Position numbers and translations under genes: made by a program
Assembly: GCF_023035815.1 (NCBI RefSeq)
Contig: NZ_CP073169.1
Span: 1-29,540 of the forward strand
Direction of reading: 5' to 3'
DNA: 29,540 nt
From: Borrelia parkeri
Lineage (GTDB): Bacteria > Spirochaetota > Spirochaetia > Borreliales > Borreliaceae
In this document: positions 1 through 9,200 of the stretch, piece after piece
Layout of the letters: the number at the start of each line of letters is the position of its first letter
Numbering within the stretch: the first letter of the stretch is position 1
Notes under the pieces: generated by a model
Seen by the model: only the letters and a program-made list of their open reading frames with translations
Database searches by the model: none
Told to the model about the DNA's origin: nothing

Positions 1-25
1 TAATTTAGTTTTTATTAGTATAAGA
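1..25. other. Left hairpin telomere (putative)
   Basis: The first bases are AT-rich and contain TTAGTATA, with TAGTATA at nucleotides 16-22 from the end. The other end of the window, read inward, has TAGTATA at exactly the same distance. TAGTATA is the conserved box of Borrelia telomeres recognised by the telomere resolvase ResT. The covalently closed hairpin itself cannot be seen in a linear read, and a few terminal bases may be missing. Confidence 0.8.
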
Positions 26-65
26 ATACATCAGAAAATAATTAACTTTAGAATTTAGAACTTAC

Positions 66-803
66 TCATTCCATAATTTGAATCTCTTCTTTTTCTTCAA
101 ATTCTCCTCCCTCCATAAGTTTCAAGGAGCCAAGCAAAACCTCAATAGTTGTCTCAATCTTTCTGGAATAATAATCAGCTATCCTACAATCTTTCTCAGC
201 TTTTTGTTTAACTTCTCTGGCTTCTTTCCAAAGATCAATAGCAATATCCAATTTTTTTTTAGCCTCAAAAATTCTATCATTCTTACCCTTATTATCTTCG
301 ACAGTAACAGAATTCTTAATTTGATCAAGATCAGAAATAGCTTGATCCAAAGTCTTATCAACTCTATCATACTCTTCATTAGATTTAGCCCAAATATCAT
401 AAAATTTACTAACCATATTTCTAGCCGCAAAGGACATTTTATAAAGATTTGCCAGAGTCTTTTCATTATATCCACACCACCATTGCAAATTTTTAAATTC
501 ATTATCAAAATTTTCCAAAGAAGGCAACTCATTAAAATCAATTTCATCTTTTTTCCTATTTTGAACTTCAAAAATTATATCCCCTTGACCTACATTAACA
601 TTTTCTTCCTTAATTTCATCAAGTTCAAAATCCTGCTCCAAAACCTTAACATCTCTATTGAAAGGAACGCCACTAATATTATCCTCAACAATACCGTCAT
701 TACTAATCTTACTGATAATACTTCTTAAACCTTCACCATGATTACAACTTGTAATAAATAAAACTAAAACCACTATTAATAATAAACTTACCTTGCGTCC
801 CAT
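66..803 (-). CDS. Surface lipoprotein, family not recognised
   Basis: This is a predicted 245-aa lipoprotein. The ATG at 803 is chosen over an upstream in-frame start because it follows AAGGAAAGG and begins a clean signal peptide (MGRKV, then a hydrophobic run) ending in the lipobox FITSC, Cys20. The mature part has an acidic linker (about residues 30-100), then a helical Lys/Glu-rich domain (about 105-235) containing LQWWCGY and long amphipathic stretches. This architecture is common in Borrelia plasmid surface antigens (P35/Mlp/Fhb-like coiled-coil lipoproteins), but I cannot place it in a named family. It is the gene closest to the left telomere. It is separated from the porin gene by a 300-bp gap, so it is probably transcribed on its own. 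Function is unknown; outer-surface exposure is inferred from the lipobox only. Confidence 0.8.
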   Translation of the reverse strand: MGRKVSLLLIVVLVLFITSCNHGEGLRSIISKISNDGIVEDNISGVPFNRDVKVLEQDFELDEIKEENVNVGQGDIIFEVQNRKKDEIDFNELPSLENFDNEFKNLQWWCGYNEKTLANLYKMSFAARNMVSKFYDIWAKSNEEYDRVDKTLDQAISDLDQIKNSVTVEDNKGKNDRIFEAKKKLDIAIDLWKEAREVKQKAEKDCRIADYYSRKIETTIEVLLGSLKLMEGGEFEEKEEIQIME

Positions 804-1026
804 AATATACCTTTCCTTTAATTGACAATATAAGGATATATATATAGCATTATATTGCAATTTTATAAAAGTAAAAAAGCATAATTTCAACAAAAATTTA
901 AAATCCTTAATAACTACTATATCAAATTCCTATCTTGCCAATTACAAACTTGACAAGTCCAATATCAAACCCAAATGCTCGTAGATTATATTACAAATTA
1001 ACAATATTTAATTGTGAATTTAAAGA

Positions 1027-1053
1027 TCTGTTACCTTGTAATAAGGTAACAGA
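1027..1053 (-). terminator. Hairpin terminator after the P13-like gene
   Basis: There is a perfect 11-bp inverted repeat (tctgttacctt / aaggtaacaga) around a 5-nt loop, about 50 bp downstream of the stop of the leftward P13-like gene. The rest of the gap 804-1104 is AT-rich with no gene visible. The flanking T tract is weak, so efficiency is uncertain. Confidence 0.55.
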
Positions 1054-1104
1054 AAGTAAACATATTTCAAACTATACTTATTAAGTTTATTTCAAATTTT
1101 ATAA

Positions 1105-1635
1105 TCAATACTTCTTAGTAAAAGCAAGTTCAAACGCCAAACCAGCATTTTCTTTGAAATTTATCTCAAATTGAGGCTGAAATCCTCCCAAGGATATACC
1201 CAATTTTTCTCGAAGGTTCCTATTATAACTAGACGCATATGTAAAAGGAATTATTATTTCAACAATCCGTGTTACAAACAAAGTAATTCCACCTAAAGAC
1301 ATCAAAGATAATGCAACCGTTGGTGTATTAATACCTTGATGTTGAGAAAGAGAATATATACCACCACTAATCAAACCGAAACCCAACATATCAAATCCTA
1401 AAATCAGTAATCCACCAGTAATATCTCCTTGCACGAATGAACCTGTACCAAAACCCACAAAAAAATTCAATAAAAAAGGCACTAAAGTATTTTGTTTATG
1501 AATTTCATAAAGTAACAACTTGTTATCCATATTACCTCTAACAACTACAGTATCAGAAGCCATCTCATCATAACTTTGGGAAAAACTAACAACAATACAA
1601 ACAAAAAATAACATTAAAATTAATACTTGTTTCAT
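1105..1635 (-). CDS. P13-family outer membrane porin-like protein
   Basis: This 176-aa protein resembles the P13 channel-forming family of Borrelia, which has paralogues on plasmids such as BBA01. The ATG at 1635 is preferred because AAGGTAAGG lies just upstream. A signal peptide (MKQVLILMLFFVC then VVSFSQ) is followed by a short polar segment. The family-like core then begins with NKLLLYEIHKQNTLVPFLLN and continues FVGFGTGSFVQGD, with several hydrophobic helices (about residues 50-140) and a soluble C-terminal tail ending FTKKY. Known P13 is processed at the C-terminus; the tail here could be treated similarly. The gene stands alone, with a hairpin after its stop. Assignment rests on remembered family features, not an alignment. 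Confidence 0.75.
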   Translation of the reverse strand: MKQVLILMLFFVCIVVSFSQSYDEMASDTVVVRGNMDNKLLLYEIHKQNTLVPFLLNFFVGFGTGSFVQGDITGGLLILGFDMLGFGLISGGIYSLSQHQGINTPTVALSLMSLGGITLFVTRIVEIIIPFTYASSYNRNLREKLGISLGGFQPQFEINFKENAGLAFELAFTKKY

Positions 1636-1813
1636 AAACACCTTACCTTCAAAAAAACGCTCAACATTTTCATCATATCCTATTATAACATATAAAAAGT
1701 CAATAATTCTCTTACCATGATACTCATTCTGTTATAAGATATTTATAACAAAAACTCTATTCATTAAATCCTTTATTGCTTACTCCTACTCTCCCATTCT
1801 CCCTTCTTTCTAT

Positions 1814-3013
1814 TTATTCTTCTCCTTCATCTCCTTCTTCCTCTTCTAGTTTTTCTTCTAGTTTTTTTCCTCTATCTAATACCTTTTTCAACAAATCACG
1901 AATCTCTTCTCCTCTTTTTTCAACCTCTGTAACTGCATCATTACTATTTTTACTATTGATCAGTGCATTAAATATATTATAAAAATTTTCTGCTGTCATA
2001 TTTTCTTTTGACAAATCAACACCATTTCTCAGAACAAGAATCTTGTACGATGCACAATCTAACATGGAATTATATTCACTTATTTTCTGCCTAAGATTTA
2101 AAACTTCTTCCATAGTAGAATACTTGTCAAAAATAAAGCGATATTTAAAGGGATCGTTCGGGATTCTAAACCCTTTAAATAAGATATCTAAAGTAGGAAA
2201 TGACATTCTGCCTAACATATACAATAAACCTTCAATAGCAGGCCTATAGCGATCTCTCTTCTCTGATGCATCTACACTATTATAAGCAGACTTAGAAACT
2301 CTAAGAAAGGGACACATTGTATGTATTGCAAATGCTAAAGCATAAATAAGATCAGGATCATAACCCATAGATGCATAAATAATTTCTTCATTGAAACGAT
2401 AGTACCATCTTTTTGCATCAAATATCTCATTAAAGACCAAGAACGGGGAACCTTCTCCTTCCATATTAATAGGTTCATGACCCTTAATAAGCTTTTTTGA
2501 GCTATAAAGATCTATTATTTCGTCATAAAATTGTTTTAAAGCTCCCTTTTTTGTTGTTGCTTTTTTTTCTACTAGAAAATCTAAACATCCATTAAAATCT
2601 ATTTTAGCAATTATGTCTTTTTGTTCACTTGAAGGAGGGATCACAGGAGGAGAAGGAGGGATAACAGGAGGAGAAGGAGGGATAACAGGAGGAGAAGGAG
2701 GGATCACAGGAGGAGAAGGAGGGATAACAGGAGGAGAAGGAGGGATAACAGGAGGAGAAGGAGGGATCACAGGGGGAGAAGGAGGGATCACAGGGGGAGG
2801 AGGAGGGATCACAGGGGGAGGAAGAGGGATCACAGGGGGAGGAAGAGGGATCACAGGAGGAGAAGGAGGGATTGGTCTTTTGCTCTCAATTACCATTTTA
2901 TTCGATCTAGCTCCAAACAATTTTGAAACTAAACTTTCTTCTTCTCTTATTTTTGTATTGTGCTCACAACTTATTATCAACACAATCAAAAACATCATAT
3001 TTATTCTTACCAT
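1814..3013 (-). CDS. Lipoprotein with proline-rich heptad repeat stalk
   Basis: This is a predicted 399-aa lipoprotein. The signal peptide MVRINMMFLIVLIISC gives the lipobox IISC with Cys16, and the start follows AAGGGGAAATTTA. After a short charged linker come about eleven tandem heptapeptides of type PPSPPVI, with PLPPPVI and PPPPPVI variants nearest the N-terminus (about residues 49-128). This should form an extended polyproline stalk lifting the distal domain off the membrane. The globular part (about 135-340) is unfamiliar; it includes the stretches GCLDFLVEKK, WYYRFNEEIIYASMGYDPDL and TMCPFLRVSKSAYN. The C-terminus is a Lys/Glu-rich tail ending EEEEGDEGEE. The gene lies 34 bp downstream of the membrane/winged-helix gene on the same strand, so the two are probably cotranscribed. 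Binding partner and function are unknown. Confidence 0.8.
   Translation of the reverse strand: MVRINMMFLIVLIISCEHNTKIREEESLVSKLFGARSNKMVIESKRPIPPSPPVIPLPPPVIPLPPPVIPPPPPVIPPSPPVIPPSPPVIPPSPPVIPPSPPVIPPSPPVIPPSPPVIPPSPPVIPPSSEQKDIIAKIDFNGCLDFLVEKKATTKKGALKQFYDEIIDLYSSKKLIKGHEPINMEGEGSPFLVFNEIFDAKRWYYRFNEEIIYASMGYDPDLIYALAFAIHTMCPFLRVSKSAYNSVDASEKRDRYRPAIEGLLYMLGRMSFPTLDILFKGFRIPNDPFKYRFIFDKYSTMEEVLNLRQKISEYNSMLDCASYKILVLRNGVDLSKENMTAENFYNIFNALINSKNSNDAVTEVEKRGEEIRDLLKKVLDRGKKLEEKLEEEEGDEGEE
2632..2870 (-). repeat. 21-bp tandem repeat encoding PPSPPVI heptads
   Basis: About eleven in-frame 21-bp units (plus strand ggagaaggagggataacag and variants) encode the proline-rich stalk of the lipoprotein. 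Units towards the C-terminal side are nearly identical. Those towards the N-terminus carry Ser-to-Pro and Pro-to-Leu changes. The period is a multiple of three, so unit gain or loss keeps the frame. Confidence 0.95.
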
Positions 3014-3047
3014 TAAATTTCCCCTTTTTTGTAATTTATAACAAATT

Positions 3048-4286
3048 TTAACTATTATTATTCAGCATATCATCAACATTAAGAACTAATCTTTGTTTCT
3101 CTCTTATAACCAGACCTCTATTCATTAAGTCTGATAAATAATTCCTTATTCTATAATAAGATAAATTCGTATCTTTCTTAATAACCCTCAAAGACTTTAT
3201 GGTACGATTATCATATTCTAAATTAGACGCAATAAATTCAAGTGATTCATCAACACTTTTAGACGGTTTTTTATTCTTTCCTACACTAGGAATGCGACTA
3301 CCTTGTATCTTTTCAACCTTACTTCTTGTAGGTAATGGAACAGAGTGTAATAACTTTTGTTCATAAAACCTATGATAAGCATTCTGTATTATACAAAATA
3401 CCATCGCTAAAAATATATCTAGACACACAGACAATAATAGTAATGAATAAACAAAAATTATATTAAGATAATCATCTCTAGCAATAACAACAGATGTCCC
3501 ATTTAAAACATTAGCCGCTTTAATGCGATTATTATTTACAGCTGTTGTTTCAATCAAATTACCAAGTTTAAAACGCAAATCTCTTAAAGATTGTAAATGC
3601 TCATCCCTTTGATTAAACAAAGCCTTGTTCTCTTTGACTGCATTCTCAATTTCTCTCATGTAATCTTGCTTCATAGTTCTATATGTATAGTCTAAGCTCA
3701 AATGTTTATTCTTGGCAAATTCTATACGACCATTATTATTCCTTATCTTAACATCAATACTAGCTATTTCACCTTCAATTATTCGCTCTTTATCAGATAG
3801 TAGTTTACGCAAACCTTCTTCTTTTTCTCTCTGACCTTTTTTAATACTTACAACAGTATCCCTAATAATATCTTCAAACATCAAGCTAAAGAAACTCTCA
3901 AAACTCATCCATGAACTTACAGATTGTGTTACAAGTCCTATTACTAATAATACAAATATTGCTACTCTCTCTAAGCAAGCAAACACTGAAGCCTTAAACA
4001 TACCTTCAAACACACGCTTCCTTAGTAAATACAGAAAATATAATAATATTGAAGATGGTACCATTATAATGACTATTGTAAATGGTAGTGTAAAATATAG
4101 ACTAGAATTACTACTAACATTATAACTTGAAATCCCTCTATGAGAATGTAACACATTGAAGAAAAATAAGAACAGAGCAAACATTATCAACCAAATGTTA
4201 CGAATAAAAAATTCAACATTAAGTTTCCAAGAATCTAGAATACTAAACTCAATATTAATATTTTTTTTATTGTCTCTACCTATCAT
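3048..4286 (-). CDS. Membrane protein with coiled coil and C-terminal winged-helix-like domain
   Basis: This 412-aa protein is of unknown family. Hydrophobic segments lie at about residues 25-47, 63-88, 100-123 and 273-301. Between the third and fourth is a charged segment (about 145-270) likely to be coiled coil, rich in Lys/Glu/Arg. After the last membrane segment come a basic linker (about 305-343) and a compact C-terminal domain (about 345-405). Its pattern of short helices and hairpin (ESLEFIAS, TIKSLRVIKK, LSYYRIRNYLSDLMNRGLVI, then REKQRLVLN) looks like a winged helix, recalling the FtsK gamma module or small transcription-factor domains. No ATPase motif is visible. A TATAAT hexamer at 4305-4310 may be its -10 box. 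It lies immediately beside the 19-bp repeat array and upstream of the proline-rich lipoprotein gene. A membrane-tethered DNA-binding role is inference. Confidence 0.75.
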   Translation of the reverse strand: MIGRDNKKNINIEFSILDSWKLNVEFFIRNIWLIMFALFLFFFNVLHSHRGISSYNVSSNSSLYFTLPFTIVIIMVPSSILLYFLYLLRKRVFEGMFKASVFACLERVAIFVLLVIGLVTQSVSSWMSFESFFSLMFEDIIRDTVVSIKKGQREKEEGLRKLLSDKERIIEGEIASIDVKIRNNNGRIEFAKNKHLSLDYTYRTMKQDYMREIENAVKENKALFNQRDEHLQSLRDLRFKLGNLIETTAVNNNRIKAANVLNGTSVVIARDDYLNIIFVYSLLLLSVCLDIFLAMVFCIIQNAYHRFYEQKLLHSVPLPTRSKVEKIQGSRIPSVGKNKKPSKSVDESLEFIASNLEYDNRTIKSLRVIKKDTNLSYYRIRNYLSDLMNRGLVIREKQRLVLNVDDMLNNNS

Positions 4287-4349
4287 AAAAGCACCTATAC
4301 CCTAATTATATTACCACACAATTAACCAATTTTATATACCCTTAACTAC

Positions 4350-5506
4350 TTGTAATGAAACACTTAAACTGTAATGAAATACTCAAACTGTAATGAAATA
4401 CTCAAACTGTAATGAAACACTCAAACTGTAATGAAACACTTAAACTGTAATGAAATACTCAAACTGTAATGAAACACTCAAACTGTAATGAAACACTTAA
4501 ACTGTAATGAAACACTTAAACTGTAATGAAACACTTAAACTGTAATGAAACACTTAAACTGTAATGAAATACTCAAACTGTAATGAAATACTCAAACTGT
4601 AATGAAACACTCAAACTGTAATGAAACACTCAAACTGTAATGAAACACTTAAACTGTAATGAAATACTCAAACTGTAATGAAACACTCAAACTGTAATGA
4701 AACACTTAAACTGTAATGAAACACTTAAACTGTAATGAAACACTTAAACTGTAATGAAATACTCAAACTGTAATGAAACACTTAAACTGTAATGAAACAC
4801 TTAAACTGTAATGAAACACTTAAACTGTAATGAAATACTCAAACTGTAATGAAATACTCAAACTGTAATGAAACACTCAAACTGTAATGAAACACTTAAA
4901 CTGTAATGAAATACTCAAACTGTAATGAAACACTCAAACTGTAATGAAACACTCAAACTGTAATGAAACACTCAAACTGTAATGAAACACTCAAACTGTA
5001 ATGAAACACTTAAACTGTAATGAAACACTCAAACTGTAATGAAACACTCAAACTGTAATGAAACACTTAAACTGTAATGAAATACTCAAACTGTAATGAA
5101 ACACTTAAACTGTAATGAAACACTTAAACTGTAATGAAACACTTAAACTGTAATGAAATACTCAAACTGTAATGAAATACTCAAACTGTAATGAAACACT
5201 CAAACTGTAATGAAACACTCAAACTGTAATGAAACACTTAAACTGTAATGAAATACTCAAACTGTAATGAAACACTCAAACTGTAATGAAACACTTAAAC
5301 TGTAATGAAACACTTAAACTGTAATGAAACACTTAAACTGTAATGAAATACTCAAACTGTAATGAAACACTTAAACTGTAATGAAACACTTAAACTGTAA
5401 TGAAACACTTAAACTGTAATGAAACACTTAAACTGTAATGAAATACTCAAACTGTAATGAAACACTTAAACTGTAATGAAATACTCAAACTGTAATGAAA
5501 TACAAA
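4350..5506. repeat. Array of about 60 tandem 19-bp repeats
   Basis: This gene-free stretch (gap 4287-5518) consists of a 19-bp unit, ctgtaatgaaaYactYaaa, repeated without interruption 60 times plus one partial unit. There is no length variation; I counted the unit starts as 4350 + 19(n-1). Only two positions vary, and only three of the four combinations occur: TC (type A), CC (type B) and CT (type C). Units 9-25 and 40-56 have the same 17-letter order (CCCAABBCABCCCACCC), showing a segmental duplication of 323 bp offset by 589 bp. The unit contains in-frame stops (taa, tga) and its length is not a multiple of three, so it is not coding. An iteron or centromere-like role is possible. Confidence 0.97.
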
Positions 5507-5518
5507 TTACTGTCTCTA

Positions 5519-6061
5519 CTAAGAAATTCCTAAATATTTTCCTAAAGACACAAATAACTGTGCTACAAAATATGACGCAGCAAGTGCAGCAACAACTGTC
5601 AAAGATGAAACTAACTGACCCTTAAATCCTAACTTGCTCTCAATTAAAGTCAATCGAGAATTGATTTGTACTAAATCAGTTTTAACAACCTCTATCTTTT
5701 CATCAAGTTTATCTACCCTAGCATCAAGTTTATCTATCTTTTCATTTAGTCTAGTCTCTACACCTTCTATCTTTTTATTTAAATCATTACTAACAGTTTC
5801 TATCTTTTCATTTAGTCTAGTCTCTACACCTTCTATCTTTTCATTTAAATCATTCCTAAATATATTGATCTTGTCATCTAAATAATGAAAATTATCCAAC
5901 ATTCTATCTTGAAAAATATCAAACTTTTCTTCAAGAACATAATAACTAATAATCTGACCATCAAATGTCACACTATGATAATCCTTCTTAACTCTCTCAG
6001 GTCGAACTGCACTCTTAGCTATATCTTCATCATTTACTCGTTCTTTTACTTCAACACCCAT
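5519..6061 (-). CDS. Coiled-coil protein with C-terminal membrane anchor, Bdr-like
   Basis: This 180-aa protein uses the ATG at 6061, chosen because AGAGG lies six bases upstream (a TTG two codons earlier is the alternative). The N-terminal about 60 residues are soluble. A coiled coil (about 60-145) follows, built from variants of NDLNEKIEGVETRLNEKI; a 66-bp unit (22 aa) is duplicated at about 5751-5882. The C-terminus is a hydrophobic helix (SLTVVAALAASYFVAQLFVSL). Bdr proteins have the same plan (repeats of K-I-D-like heptads and a C-terminal anchor), but the Bdr N-terminal signature (QPIVTQQMVIAELTKAG) is absent here. It is therefore Bdr-like in architecture only. It lies between the 19-bp array and the terminator of the phage late operon, and is probably transcribed separately. 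Function is unknown. Confidence 0.75.
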   Translation of the reverse strand: MGVEVKERVNDEDIAKSAVRPERVKKDYHSVTFDGQIISYYVLEEKFDIFQDRMLDNFHYLDDKINIFRNDLNEKIEGVETRLNEKIETVSNDLNKKIEGVETRLNEKIDKLDARVDKLDEKIEVVKTDLVQINSRLTLIESKLGFKGQLVSSLTVVAALAASYFVAQLFVSLGKYLGIS

Positions 6062-6146
6062 ATACAACCTCTATTAATTCTTTATATTTTAATTAATTAT
6101 AACATATAAATATATTTAATTAAGAAGAAGAAATTCCTCATAAAAG

Positions 6147-6180
6147 AATAAGGTCAGTAACAAAAGTTACTGACCTTATT
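6147..6180 (-). terminator. Perfect 15-bp stem hairpin, late-operon terminator
   Basis: The arms aataaggtcagtaac and gttactgaccttatt pair perfectly around an AAAA (plus-strand) loop. It lies 120 bp downstream of the tape-measure stop. On the leftward strand the stem is followed by CTTTTATG, a modest U-rich tail. This is the second of two consecutive hairpins met by leftward transcription. Confidence 0.75.
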
Positions 6181-6185
6181 CAGGG

Positions 6186-6226
6186 TGTAACACATTAAGG
6201 ATAATAAATTATCTTGATGTGTTACA
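6186..6226 (-). terminator. Second long hairpin after the tape-measure gene
   Basis: The arms tgtaacacat (6186-6195) and atgtgttaca (6217-6226) pair perfectly and the stem continues with near-perfect pairing inward (aaggataat / attatctt). It is the first structure met by transcripts leaving the tape-measure gene at 6300. Together with the 6147-6180 hairpin it probably ends the 17-kb late transcript. Confidence 0.65.
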
Positions 6227-6299
6227 AATAATATTATATACATAATTCCAAAAAAGTCAACTGATTTTCCCGATTGTTTTAAAATATTTTTCTATTATT

Positions 6300-9200
6300 C
6301 TATTCTGCCATCCTAAAACTCATTGAATGCTCACGTGCTTTAAGCATACGAACAAGCTTATCAGCATCTAAAACATCACCATTGAAATTGTAATTATTAA
6401 TAATTACTTGTCCCTTCCCATTGCCCTCGCTCTTTTGTATTTTATTAATTTCTTCTGCAATAATTCTCGCCTCAAGATTACGCAAATTTTCATCAATTGG
6501 GGCTGGTGTTACTCTTATAAGCTCGCTTTGTCCCATCTCACTAGTCATAAGTCCTGCACCAGGAATATATGTAGGCTTTGTTGTCATAAAATGAGCTCCC
6601 TTGCGTGCAAACTTTATCTCTTGAACAGAACCTGCAGATCTCACCTTAGCTATTCTCTTCAAAATTTCATCTAATAATTCTTCAGCACGCTTTAAATCAC
6701 TATCGCGATTCCAATACCAATTATACGAATTTACCTTATCAATTTCTGCCTGAGCCTTAATTCGCTCCCCTTCTAAACTTTCAAGTTTACGATGACGCTC
6801 CATTTCAATTTTTTTAGATTCTTCAGCACCAGTTATTGCTCCACTCTCTTGTTGTCTTTTAGTTTGATACTCACTCTCTACTTGTGCAATCCGTTTTTGA
6901 AACTCTTCACCAGATATTTGTCCCTTACTTTGTGCTTGCCTTAAGAACTCAAACTCTTTACTATATTGGTCATCAAGCTCTCCTAACTTCTCCTTTCGCA
7001 TTGAAATCTCACGATCAAACCCTTCCTCAATACGAGCAAGTCCAACCTCACTCTGTTTAGCTAGTTCCTCTAAATCTTTGTCACGACGCTCTTCAATCTC
7101 TTTAATTCTCTGCTCTTCCAACCCTTTAAAAATACCTACAGTAAAACTTAAAGCAGCTGAAGCCATTGCTCCCCAAGGGCCCATACTTGCTAGCATGTCT
7201 TTTGATACATCAAATAATGACTGAGTAAGGGTATCTGCACCCCTACCTGCTACAACGCCTTTTCCTAAATCTTCAGTAACAATTTTATTTACAACTCCTA
7301 TAACACTATCAAAAAGTAAACTAAAATTATTACCTAAACTCTCAGCCACCGCTTCTGTTTTACTTACAATTTGAAGCAAAGTATTCCTATTTGATTCATT
7401 AAGTCTCTCAAATTCTCCCTTATGTGATTCTGCAAAATCATGGTAAAGTTTATTAATCTCAGTTTGCATCTCAGCACTAGCCTTTTCTCTCTCAGCTAAA
7501 GGACGCATCATTACTTCAAACTGCATTGAAGTCACCTTATGTTGCAAAGCTTTATGTGACTCTACAAATGACCTGTCAGTAGCAGTCTTACCAAATTCAT
7601 TAACCCCTCTCTGAAGTGTCGTTAGCAAATTTTTATTTGATTCATTAAGAGACTCGAAACTAGTTAAATATTTATCAACAAATGCTTTTTGCTTGTAATT
7701 AATAGTACTAGCAAGGTCTCTCATTGCTTTCTCTTGAGCTTCATATGGAAGCATCAAAACCTCTCTATTAAGCCTTGCTATTTCATTTTGCAAATCCTTG
7801 TGTTCATTTACAAACCCAAAATTAGCCTTCGCAAAATTATTAACATCCCTCTCAACATTGGCAAGTGTTTTTTGATTCTCATCTGTTAACCTATCAAAAC
7901 TTGCTCCATACTTAGCAATAAATGCCTTATTTTTAGCATTAATTATAGACTCTAAGCAATGGGTAGCCCTTTCTTGCTCCTCTAAAGGTTTTAGTGCTAC
8001 TTCCCTTTGCATTTTGAAAATCTGTTTTTGCAAATCCGAATAATCGGCAATCATTTGTTTATTGAAATTATCTTTATCAATTTTATCTTGGTTCTTAAGT
8101 CTCTCCTCTCCAGACTTTTTATCCTCAAGAGGAGATTTTAAAGAATCATCTTTGCTTAGACCTAAAAATTTTAACATCTTATCCCAAATATCACTTGCCA
8201 AATTTGAAACTCTTTCAAAAAGCTTGATAATTGGATCAAATGCAACTTTAAATCCTTCAACAAATTTACCACCAACATAGGATACAAGCTCTTTAAGCTT
8301 ACCAAAGAGATCCTTTACTGATGAGCTAATATTATTTACAGGCCTTACAAGTACTAAAAACCCTTGTTTTATTTTATCAAAACCCATCATAAGAATGCTA
8401 AACCACAATTTAAATCCCTCGACAACTTTATTACCAACATAAGATACAATCTGTTTTATCTTATCAAAAACCATCATCATGGCATTCAACCACAATTTAA
8501 ATCCAGCAACCCATGTTTGAATATAATAATTTACAAGATCTCCCAACTTACTGAATAAAAAAATTGTTGCCGAGATTACTTTTGTAAGAGGATCTAAAAA
8601 CCCTACAATTAACCATTGCTTCATTTTTTCAAAACCTATCATAAGAGGTTCAAGCGCTTGACCAAGCTCAAGGAAGAGTTTTTCACTCATTTTAGATGTT
8701 TGAAGCTGGGCATCTGATAAAGTTTTTGCTTCACGAGCAGTATTTTTATAAAATTTACCACCCTCACTTGTAGCCTTTCTTAAGGCACCGCTTAATTCTT
8801 CAAATCCAAGTCTACCCTCACTTGCCATTTCAAATAAAGAATCGCCTGCTACTCCTGCTTCTTCTGCTAAAATATCAGTAATATCAACTCCAACATCACG
8901 AAGGGACTCAAGGTCTTCTAATGCAATCCTATTACTAGCCTCCACTTTGGAGTACACTTCAGCTAACTTCTCAAGCCCTTCACTACTACCTCCTGCAGCC
9001 TCTCCAAACATACGCATTCGCTCACTAACTTCAGAAGCAGTTGCTCCATAAGAAAGCATGGTTTTAGATGCATTATTTATAGCCTCACAAGTAAACAACG
9101 TCTCTTCACCAAACGACCTCATATCATCAGCTAAGGCCCTCCCCACGTCAGCATTACCTAACATATTAGAAAAGACACCAACTTCTTCATTAAATGAAGC

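Noticed and set aside
78..728. Long rightward open frame opposite the first lipoprotein gene
   Set aside because: It is antisense to a gene with signal peptide, lipobox and ribosome binding site; its translation is low-complexity Ile/Asn/Phe.
2613..3041. Rightward open frame with GGITGGE repeats
   Set aside because: It is the antisense reading of the proline heptad repeat; stop-free only because the repeat is in phase.
4350..5506. CRISPR array
   Set aside because: Units are contiguous 19-mers with no spacers, and no cas genes are present.
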